Shown here one piece after another: positions 55,515-64,000 of a DNA stretch of 64,000 bases. This DNA comes from Paraspadella gotoi (Eukaryota; Chaetognatha). The position numbers and the translations under genes are program-made. The stretch lies in NCBI GenBank assembly GCA_051294375.1, contig CM119264.1, forward strand, positions 5,935,621-5,999,620, in the 5' to 3' direction. Under the pieces are notes generated by a model. It saw nothing but the letters and a program-made list of their open reading frames with translations. It had not been told where the DNA came from and did not search any database. Each line of letters opens with the position of its first letter. Position 1 is the first letter of the stretch.

Positions 55515-56991
55515 TTTTTACTTCGAAACTTTCATCTAACTAAAATAAAGACACATGATGCACGACGATGATATGGATCAAGCGATTAATTTCATTTTGA
55601 AATAAAATAAAAAACGTATACGACAATGAAAAATGGCGTGGCGTAACAGTCATAATAAAAATTCACTGTTCGATATTATCATATTTGATTGGATTTTGTA
55701 AAACGTTTTATTTTTATATACCTATATAAAAAATATAAATGCAAAATCTTATTTTGTTTTTAGATATGATTAATTATTAATTTTACTAATTTTACCCATT
55801 AATTTAATGAGTAATTGGCGTTCAAAATCAAATAGTGAAATAGAATTTTTTGTTTTTTTCCTCATTCGCTCGCCACGATTCCATCGAAACTTCATATCCA
55901 GCTCACACACACACTTCCCTACCCACACACAAAATTTTATTCCTATCCATCCATCCAATCAGAATTGGATTTGCGTATGACGGGACGACGGACGGATATT
56001 ATTTTTTTGCATAATTTCATAATTCGATGTTCTGACATGATATAAGTGAATGCCCGACAAGATTGACGGGGGACCGACCCGACCGACAACCGACCGACCG
56101 ACCGACCGACCGACCGACCGACCAAATGAATTATAGAGTCGGGATCTGCTGTTAATTATGTAAAGTTTTCAAAAATACCTCTAAAATACTAGATAATTAG
56201 ACAACGGGAGTAAGCAGAGAAAACTTTCTATTCATAAAAAAAAATTGAAAATAAATTTGTCATTGTTATTCAGATTAATTGACAAATTACAAGCTAATAA
56301 TTCATGTAAATTGAGAAAACTATGGGTAAAAAATATTCATCTTGGCCTCGGTTAACTATTAAGTTATAGTAATAGTTTCGTTTTAATAATATTAATACTC
56401 CTTTTTCATTTATAAAAGCAATGGTCTGAAATTTTGTAAGCGTTTCTAGCTATATTAGTACTAAAGAGGCGTTCTGATTGGGGCACGAGAAAATTACGTT
56501 CATTGTTTTCTAAATGTTCACTAACGACGCTTGGTCGCGTGGTTTTTCAACAGATCGGCGGTTAACAAAGAGAAATGTCGTATTTATTACAAACGGGCCG
56601 ATGGATGATGATAAAAACGCCGGCAGACTCGTTTCGGTTTTCTTCGAGATGCTGGACCAACATCACAGGTCGCTCGAGGTTCAGACTGGAGTCCCATTCT
56701 GAGATTATGATATATTAAGCGCGTAACTGTCGATAAAGAAAAAATATCGAAAAACGTTTTATTTAAATGACTTGATTATAACTTCGGTTGATTTCTATAC
56801 ATGATTCAAAGTAAAATTTGTAAACGCGAAGAAAACAGATATAAATTCAAGTTGTTTTATAAATTCAAGGGATCGATGATGTATTAAAAGACTAGAGAAA
56901 AAAAAACGTTCGGAATTAGGAAAACTAGACATGACAACTGTCTTATCGTTTGAATATTTACAATTTAGTCTTGACAGTTCAATTCTAATGT
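55515..56991. other. spacer with GACGGAC-family repeat copy 3
   Basis: Lies between NDUFS5-like and GSTZ1. Bases 55866-56150 are the third copy of the GACGGAC family, with a local expansion of CCGA/GACC tetranucleotides near 56080-56125. The remainder is AT-rich except for a GC-richer island at 56510-56700, listed separately. Confidence 0.6.
56514..56702 (+). CDS. 62-codon plus-strand open frame, uncertain
   Basis: A GC-richer island in AT-rich DNA holds a frame from ATG to TGA, with KRNVVFITNGPMDDDKNAGR and a C-terminal helix-like SVFFEMLDQHHRSLEVQ. The periodic hydrophobic pattern and codon use look more coding-like than surrounding DNA. I recognise no family and see no introns or partner exons. 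If real it would be one of only two plus-strand coding candidates in the window. Confidence 0.25.
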   Translation: MFTNDAWSRGFSTDRRLTKRNVVFITNGPMDDDKNAGRLVSVFFEMLDQHHRSLEVQTGVPF

Positions 56992-59900
56992 TCAAGATCT
57001 CTGATCTTCTGGACAGTCGGGTTGTGCCCGAGGATGAGCTTTCTTGAAAGCCTCCAGCTCTTCGCAGGCCGAGTTGACTTTCATCAGAGTCGGGAACGAA
57101 GACAAGTCGACGTTGAACCGCCTCGCGTTGTAAATCTAGTTGGAATACCAGAGTATTTGTAAGAGATGATTATTTAATATGATCTTAAATGAGATTGAAT
57201 CTCTCAATCTCATTTACATTCCATTTACATTCCAACATTCCATCAAGTAAGATATTAATGAACACTGAACCTCTTGGTACCTACTTATATGCTGATCTTA
57301 TCTCAGGCATACATACCCTCGTATATATTCAGTAGAGCGTTCAAAGATAACAAAATATAAGATATTTAATTTCATTCATTATTGTTTTAATGTAATAAGG
57401 TCTGAAGAATTCGATGATGATAACCATTTTTTGGTATAGTTTTATCTTCCTTGTCGCCAATGACGATTTTTGAGGCATATAAGGTGCTATTAAAATGGCG
57501 CAACCACTGTAGAGTATGAGAAACTAAAATTATTAAAATTTTATAAAAGTTATTATTAGCTTATATAATATGAAAATAAGACCCATAAAAATATTCGGTA
57601 AGTTTATTTACAAATTTTATATTTTATTAACAGCTTGTTAGCTATATTTATTAATAATTAGTAATTAAAAATAAGCTAAAGTGAAAAAATAAATATTTTG
57701 AAATTTTAAAACCGGATTTGAATTCCTTGCAAAAAGTTGATATAAGAAAGTATAATCTATTTTAACAAATTCTTTCATTAAGTTGGTTAAAAATATTAAA
57801 AACTATGATATTTGTTTAATTTTACCATTTTTGGCTTAAAATTATAGGTTTTCTAAATTTTGACTAACTTAATGACATAATTTTTTAATAAAAATTATAT
57901 TTTCTTATATCAACTTTTTGCAAGGAATGCGAATCCGGGATAACAAATTTTAAATTATTATTTTTTAACTTTAACCTAATTTTTATTTATAATTATTAAT
58001 AAATATAGCTAACTAACTTTTAATAAAACATAAAATTGAGAAATATTTTTACCAAAATATTTTTATAGGTCTTTATTTTTATATTTCAAAAGCTCATGTA
58101 AATTTTAAAAAATTAATAATTTGAATTATCATATCTATAATGTTTGCCCTATTTATTAGCATTTTATATACATTAAAAATCGTTATTTCCGACAAGAAAG
58201 ATGAAATTATACAAAAAATTGGTCATCACCATCGAATTCTTCAGACCTTATTACAGTAAAATAACTATGAATGGAATTTAATTGCTTATATTTTGTTATA
58301 TTTGAATGCTCTAATATTCAGGTATGATGCTGATCTTATCTCAGGCATACATACCCTCGTATATATTCAGGTATATGTATTATGTAATATAATGATTAAT
58401 GAATTTATATCCCTGAAGTTGTACGTCTATTTATTTGGCTTTGTCATGTCATGTCACTGGCGTATATTTTATTTTTCAATTTTAGCATTAGCCCATATTT
58501 ATATAGTACTCAACATAGAAAATGTCAAAATTTTAAAATGGTTTTTTCTTATTTTTGAAAAGCAGATTCGAATTCCTCATGAAAAGTTAATAAAAAGAAA
58601 AATAACTCTTTTTAGAAAATTTTTTTCATTAAGTGGGTCAAGAAAATAAAAAACTGTTATAGCTAACCTAAAATTAAATTTTAGTATAAATAAAAAATAT
58701 ATTTTTTAAATTTTTTAGCTAACTTAATGAAATAATTTTTTCTTAAGACTTATATTTTCTTTTATCAACTTTTTATGAGGAATTCGAATCTGCTTTTAAA
58801 CTAAGAAAAAACTATTTTAAAATTTTAACTTTTTTATGGTAAGTACTATGAGCTAATGCAAAAATTGAGAAATTAAAAAACTATTCGAATTTTGATCTGC
58901 AACTTTCACTACGCCTCAATCCTCATAGAACTCCAAAAATACGTGATTTATAAACTAATTAACGTAATGTCCAACTACAGTCTGACAGACACACAAACTG
59001 AAAAGTCTGATGTAGCGTCACTCAAAACCATTGTTCGAACGCCTTTTCCCAAACACCTGTGGGATCAAGCAGAGATCAGCGATGGTGACTTCGTCTCCGA
59101 CGCAAAACTTTCCCGCTGTTCCAAGGACCATCTCTTCAACTGCACGGAGGCCGGCGTCGATGACGTCATGAGCGAACGCCATCTTCTTCTCGTCGCCGAT
59201 TCGCTGCAACACCGACAGGTTTTGCAAAGGTTGGATTCCGGAGGCGATGGTCTCGGCGATAGAGCGCGCGCGGGCCTTCGCTACAGGATCGGCCGGAAGC
59301 AGCGAGGGCTTGGGGTGAGAATCTTCCAAAAATTCGATGATGGCCAAGGATTGAGTCAGAGTCACCCCATCATAGACGAGGACCGGAACCTGAGAGAAGA
59401 AGAGGTTATGGAATAAGTGCGTCCAACAACACATAAATCGTTATTAAAAGCCATAAACCGAAAAACGTAAAATAACTACGTCACACCTGTTTCATTGGAT
59501 TTAGAGATTTGAATTCTTCATTGTGTTGCTGCCCACCTTCTTTGACAAGATGTACGGCTTCGGTGTCGTAGTCAATACCTTTGAGAGACAACGCAATGCG
59601 AACTCGCCAACTAAATAACGGGGAAGTATAGTGATCTCGCCACAAGTTACTATCAAAGAAAATTAATAAAAAAATCCGGAAAAAAAAACCCGAATGATTG
59701 ATCCGATAACGAATTATTGATGTAATAGTAATTGATTGATATAATAATAATTGATTATTGATGCAATTGGAGACAATGATAACCAAATATTGATGCGATG
59801 ATAACCAAATATTAATGCGATGAAAACAAAAAATTGATGCGATGAGTCATTCATCGTAAATAAAACAAATGCGTGTATGAGTGAGAGAGAAAAAGAGATA

Positions 59901-60841
59901 TATAATTAGGGACCAACTCCGGAGATAATAGACTATTAGCAAATTTTTTTTAATTGTCTTGACTAAATATTTAAGCAATCATTTTCAAAAAAAATTTACA
60001 TTATACGTCTTGATTAATACATTAAATATTATTCGTCTTTTTTCTCATAAGATTTTTTTTTTAAATCTTAAAATTTTTTAATGGATTCTGATAGGGCATT
60101 AAAAGTTAAACAAGATATATAATTATAGCTTTTAAAAATCCCTACGTTTTCCAAGTGAAAATATAAAAAAATTAAAATCATTAAAAGATGATGATTGTGA
60201 CAACTTTCTACGGTTTTTCTTATTTTTGACTCACTTATAAAATTTTTTTTTTAAATTATACTTGGTGTAGACAAATTTTCATGAGCTATCTGAATTTGGT
60301 CTTAAAATCTAAAAATTCTAAAAAAAATTTTTTGCTTTTCTATCTATAAATAAATATTAAAAAATTAATTATTTGGGTATAGAGCCATATGAGAAATGTT
60401 TTGTCCATTGAAAGTTTTTTTAAAAATGTATAAATTTTCGTATGTAATCATTCTAAATTTTGGACTCAATTGTGCGTATGGAAGAATTAATTTGAGGGGT
60501 AAGATTCAAGTCTGAACTCTGTATAGTACTATAAACTAATTTACATATAGCAGTAGGTACAATATCTAATTTGCATATTGCAGTAAATCATAATGAAAAT
60601 GAAATTCAAACAAAAAATACTTGAATCGATATGATGTGATTTTAAAATATCTTGATATTGAGAAGCTATATCGAAATTTTTAGCTTCCTATGGTTATAAA
60701 TTTTTATAATTTCCAATGGCAAAAAAAGCGTGACGACGACAATGGCACAAAGAAGCAAATCTAAAATCTTGAGAAAAAAAAACTTGCACACCTGCAGCTG
60801 CTCCTCCAGTAGGAGTAAAGCTTGGGTTTGATCTTCGACAT
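56992..60841 (-). CDS. GSTZ1: maleylacetoacetate isomerase / GST zeta
   Basis: Four exons (60792-60841, 59487-59610, 59057-59389 and 56992-57135) give 216 aa, exactly the human length. The N-terminal active-site motif is intact across the first junction ([20 protein letters not shown]). [40 protein letters not shown] and [17 protein letters not shown] follow, and the C-terminus has NARRFNVDL. The cytosolic enzyme converts maleylacetoacetate to fumarylacetoacetate with glutathione in tyrosine breakdown and can dechlorinate small haloacids. All three introns use GT-AG. Introns 1 (1.2 kb) and 3 (1.9 kb) are occupied almost wholly by transposons, whereas intron 2 is about 100 bp. Confidence 0.95.
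57333..58313. mobile_element. hAT-like element with 8-bp target duplication
   Basis: The terminal inverted repeat starts TAGAGCGTTCAAAGATAAC on the left, and the right end is its inverse (TTATATTTGAATGCTCTA). Both sides carry the 8-bp sequence ATATTCAG (57325-57332 and 58314-58321). Subterminal sequence (AATTCGATGATGATAACCAT) matches the short copy at 52817. The interior holds a large palindrome, 57535-58100, itself likely a nested foldback. It lies in GSTZ1 intron 3. There is no transposase frame. Confidence 0.82.
57535..58100. repeat. large palindromic foldback, arms about 250 bp
   Basis: Left and right halves are inverted copies meeting near 57830. GACCCATAAAAATATT, GTTAGCTATATTTATTAATAA and CCTTGCAAAAAGTTGATATAAG appear in the left half and their inverses in the right half. 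It is AT-rich with no coding signal. Confidence 0.8.
58480..58870. repeat. second palindromic foldback, related to the first
   Basis: Inverted halves meet near 58690. GCAGATTCGAATTCCTCATGAAAAG on the left is answered by CTTTTTATGAGGAATTCGAATCTGC on the right, with TTCATTAAGT and TTAGCTAACTTAATGAA flanking the centre. Parts of the stem (ATTAAGT, TCAACTTTTT) resemble the 57535-58100 palindrome, so the two belong to one family. It sits in GSTZ1 intron 3, beyond the hAT-like element. Confidence 0.75.
59624..60765. mobile_element. CTCGCCAGACG inverted-repeat element, copy 3, filling GSTZ1 intron 1
   Basis: The left end AGTATAGTGATCTCGCCACAAG matches copies 1 and 2. A short GATGCGATGATAACC array, a GAGAGAG tract and a right segment (TTAGCTTCCTATGGTTATAA, AAAAAGCGTGACGACGAC) follow in the family order. 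It begins 13 bp inside the splice acceptor side of intron 1 and ends about 25 bp from the donor side. The right inverted terminus looks truncated. Confidence 0.8.
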
Positions 60842-61207
60842 GGCGTGGTCGTGCAAAATGCAACTAAATAACTGAGCTTGTGATTGAAAAGAAATCGAAA
60901 TAACGTTAATTAAAATGTTAAAAGTTGATCGGTGATCGAACATAAAAGACTTTTTTTAACACGATGAAAAATAAATAACTGTATCTAGTTGTTCAGGATA
61001 CTGAAGAGTAGAGAGCTGAAATTTCTAGGATACTGTTTAAAAACGAAACTAATTTAAAAAAAAGTTTTTTTTAATCTTGGTTGGAAGGCAACTTTTGGAA
61101 AGACTAGCAGGAAGTAGAAAGGGAAATATTCTGAAAAAAATATTGGCGCGATGAAGTGAATGACGAGAAAGCGAGGATCGTGAGGTTCGAGATGAAAAAA
61201 ATAATTG

Positions 61208-61990
61208 TCAAAAGCAAATGGTGTCGTCGTTGTCGTACTTCCGATTCGCCTTACGAATTCTCTTTCCCTGGGACTCGGCCTTAGGCGGCGACAATGATGG
61301 ACCGGAATCGGTAATTCCGCCGCCGAAAAAACGCTTTTTGACGCTCTTAGGCAGCGAGGCGTTCGGAAGATAAAGGGCGCGCCTCGTGGTCGTCTCGCGG
61401 GCGCCATCGGCGAGGGAAGCTACTTCGACCTCTTCGGTTTGTATCTTTCCGAGATATCGACCCACGTAGTTGCTTCCGTCGTCCCACTTGACGAAAACTA
61501 AAAAATGAACGAGATTTCAATTATGATAATTATTATCCCAATTTTTTTGGAAAAAAAAAGGGACCTGCCTTTGGCGTTGACAGGAGGATCGTAGTCCGGA
61601 CCGCAGGGAAAGTTTTGAATGTCGGAAGGGTAAACGTCTCGACTAAGTGTGCCGTCTTCGAAGTAGATCTTATAAAAGAAGGTGGGTCGAAAAGAAACGA
61701 TTCTCGCTAAGAAATACTTGTTTCCTTTGAAGGGCGCTACGACGGTTTGGCCGACGAAGACGTCTTCAGCCGTAGGTCGGCCTGCTTCGTCCGCCTCGTC
61801 GTCAACGTCAATATCTTTCAGCGTTTCTTCTGAAGTCGAGTTGAAGTCGCGCTGAATTAGGGAAAATTTCAAATAGTTTTGTGGAAAAACAACAACCACC
61901 CTCGGTAAAAACTGACCTTGCTCACCTTACCATCGTTAAAATCATCATAATCTCCCTCAATTATTATTATCTCCGCGTTTATTTGTGTAA
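61208..61990 (-). CDS. C-terminal double Tudor of a KDM4-like protein (partial)
   Basis: Exons 61208-61497 and 61569-61851 plus an acidic exon ending at 61926 encode a tandem Tudor region. The first repeat has VGQTVVAPFKGNKYFLARIV and FYKIYFEDGTLSRDVYPSDI. The second has VFVKWDDGSNYVGRYLGKI and the tail LPKSVKKRF. Order and spacing match the hybrid double Tudor of KDM4/JMJD2 histone demethylases (YEVNFDDGSxSDNLYPE, WTDG, LPKRVKSR), which reads H3K4me3 and H4K20me3. The junction that gives VNAK-VFVKW needs a GC donor (AAAG/GCAGGT). The JmjN, JmjC and PHD parts are not in the window. They are either beyond 64 kb, past a long intron, or this is a stand-alone Tudor gene. The stop codon is at 61208-61210. 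Confidence 0.7.
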
Positions 61991-64000
61991 AATAAAACTA
62001 CTATAAATTATCCGTAATAAACCACGCCTAGTTTCTTCGTTGTGGTGACAGGAATGGATTAGACTCACCACACCAAAATTACGCTACCCTTCATCAAAAA
62101 TTACGCTACCATTTATCATAGACTACGTCATCACCTCTAAATTGGATTTCTTCATTCCCGAATGAACATTTCTACATACCGATTAATAATAATAATAATA
62201 ATTCAGGGCCCCTTTAAATCTACATTACCATCACGATGCTACTATGAATATACTGGGACTTATTTACTTCCCCCCCAAGCTGAAATTTTTATTTTTAACA
62301 GATTTTAAAGGGAAAACGTAATGATTATTATCAAGTATTATTTATATTATAATTTTTTTTTAAATAATCTGGTTTATGATACATATGACACAATGAAAAA
62401 TAACGTGGCGTTACTGTTCCGTGCATAAAAAAAATTCACTGTTCAATATTATTATATTTCTTTTTATTTTTTGAAACATTATAGTTTCATATGTCGATAT
62501 CCAAAATATCAATGCAAAATCTTTTTTTGTTTTTTAGATATGACCGAATATAGGGTGAAAGATGATAATTTTTTTAAAAAAGTTACTTATTCATATTTAT
62601 TCTTAGAATTGTAATAGAAAAAAATAAAAAAAAATAATAGTACCAATAGTTAGTGTTATGTCTCAAATAGATGGAAAAAAAACCTCATTTAAAAATTTGA
62701 TCGGGAAGTGGGTAACTAAGGCTTACCAATGGCATCCTCCACGCCGATTGTTCTCACAAATAATTTTTTTTATTTAATACATTTGAAAGGGAAAAAAAGA
62801 AAATTCAGAATGCAGGTTGTATAAAGGGTACAGATAATCTGGACTTACTGACATGATAACCATGACCTTTTATATCTTGTGAAATGGGGCAGTAAAGATA
62901 TCTAAAAAATTAGATCATTAAGTCAGTCAATGAACCCTTTCTAATGGGCTATTATGAGAAATATTTTTATTAATTAAAATGGATAATAAATAATAGAATT
63001 AAATTCCTTGCTATATTTAAAAAAAAATTATCAATACAATTTAACATAATGATGTCTTGCTTTGTCAAATATATTGCCAGTTATATAATTTTTAAAACTT
63101 TATTATGATAAACAAGCTGTGTGTCAAGCTTTTAGTTTGCAGTTAAAGATAATAAAAAATACCAATTTTTTTTTCACAGAAAAGAAGGTAGATGTCCAGA
63201 CTGTTTATATCAAGCTGAAAAACATTTTTGTATTTATCATTTTTGATATTTAAAAAGACATTTTGTCAAGCTACAACATAAATTTTTGCTTGTTTTTTAC
63301 TTTAACTTAAAAATATAAGCAGTTTTATGGAATAAAAAAAAATTAATAATAATCAAAATGTAATTCAGTCTTTCCTTTTTCAAATTACAAAAGAAAAATA
63401 AAAAAATTCATATGCCTTCATTGAAATTTTTAAAGCAAAAAACTGTTATACTTTTAACTCTGATTTAAACAAAAGCTGTGTAAATATTTATGGATTTAAT
63501 TTAATAAAACTTTTTTAGAAAGGTGTCCCATGATTAGGGCTTTAATTTGATACCACACCCATCTTGCTAGCTCTTTTCTTTCAAAAGTTATTTAAAAAAA
63601 AAATTTTTTTCAAACTACGCAGTACAAATCTTAAATAAAAATTTTGGCAAAGCAGGAGTATCTCACTTATTTCTATTGATACAATACTTAAATTTTAAAA
63701 TAAAACTTGAAGAAAATTTTTTTGTCATTTAGAGACGTATCACTTTCAGATGTACCCATCGTATAATAATTGATTTATTTATTTCCCCAAAAAAACCTAA
63801 CTAAAAAAGTTGAAATTTTTTTAAATTGTTGAAAAAAAATTTCCTCCGACCTATGCTCATTGAGAATAATGGTTTTGCATAGAAAATCAAAATATCAAAA
63901 AAATAAAAAAATCAGCCTCTAGAAAAATCGAAAGGCTAGAGGCTGATTTTTTTAGAATTGCAAAATTTTTTTCCTAACTCGAAATCCATTATTCTCAAGT
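61991..64000. other. AT-rich gene-free region
   Basis: I see no coding exon on either strand. If the KDM4-like gene continues upstream, this is a long intron. Near the right edge there is a perfect hairpin: AAATCAGCCTCTAG at about 63910 and CTAGAGGCTGATTT at about 63942. It is enclosed by a longer imperfect inverted repeat (GAGAATAATGG at 63861 and CCATTATTCTC at 63987). Confidence 0.5.

Overview
The window is nuclear DNA from an invertebrate animal. It encodes animal-specific or animal-typical proteins (MEF2, SERGEF, TMEM11, ERLEC1, SMARCC, an LDL-receptor class A/PPxY membrane protein), uses the standard genetic code, and has short spliceosomal introns. GC-rich exons sit in very AT-rich non-coding DNA. 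I cannot name the phylum. A degenerate CCCTAA tract (22.4 kb) is compatible with a TTAGGG-telomere lineage but is weak evidence.

Layout, low to high coordinates. 1-2.6 kb: AT-rich, no gene. 2.6-9.6 kb: eRF3/GSPT (17 exons) and SERGEF (5 exons). 9.8-15.4 kb: a repeat-rich block with a minisatellite-expanded transposon, a decaying methyltransferase gene and a foldback element. 15.4-32.4 kb: a dense run of TBCD, a 65-aa protein, metaxin-1, an unidentified 5-exon gene, ERH, MRPL45, TMEM33, iduronate-2-sulfatase and MEF2. 32.8-35.9 kb: a NEK-type kinase and TMEM11, only 3 bp apart. 36.4-37.9 kb: a hAT-like MITE with perfect 8-bp target duplications. 37.9-47.7 kb: ERLEC1, a SLC30A transporter, an LDLa/PPxY membrane protein and RFC3. 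48.1-55.5 kb: SMARCC (14 exons) and a twin-CX9C protein resembling NDUFS5. 57-60.8 kb: GSTZ1, with transposons filling its introns. 61.2-62 kb: the C-terminal double Tudor of a KDM4-like protein. 62-64 kb: AT-rich, no gene.

Every protein gene I could assemble with confidence (about 21) lies on the minus strand. Spacers are often 190-350 bp and in one case 3 bp. This suggests a strand-polarised, possibly operon-like arrangement. The genes are otherwise functionally mixed: translation (eRF3, MRPL45), mitochondria (metaxin, TMEM11, MRPL45, NDUFS5-like), chromatin and transcription (SMARCC, KDM4, MEF2, ERH), ER and lysosome (ERLEC1, TMEM33, IDS), replication (RFC3) and tubulin folding (TBCD). I found no CRISPR array, rRNA or canonical tRNA. 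Exon coordinates were derived by hand from homology plus GT-AG (or GC-AG) sites and codon phase. In the complete gene models the exon lengths sum to a multiple of three.
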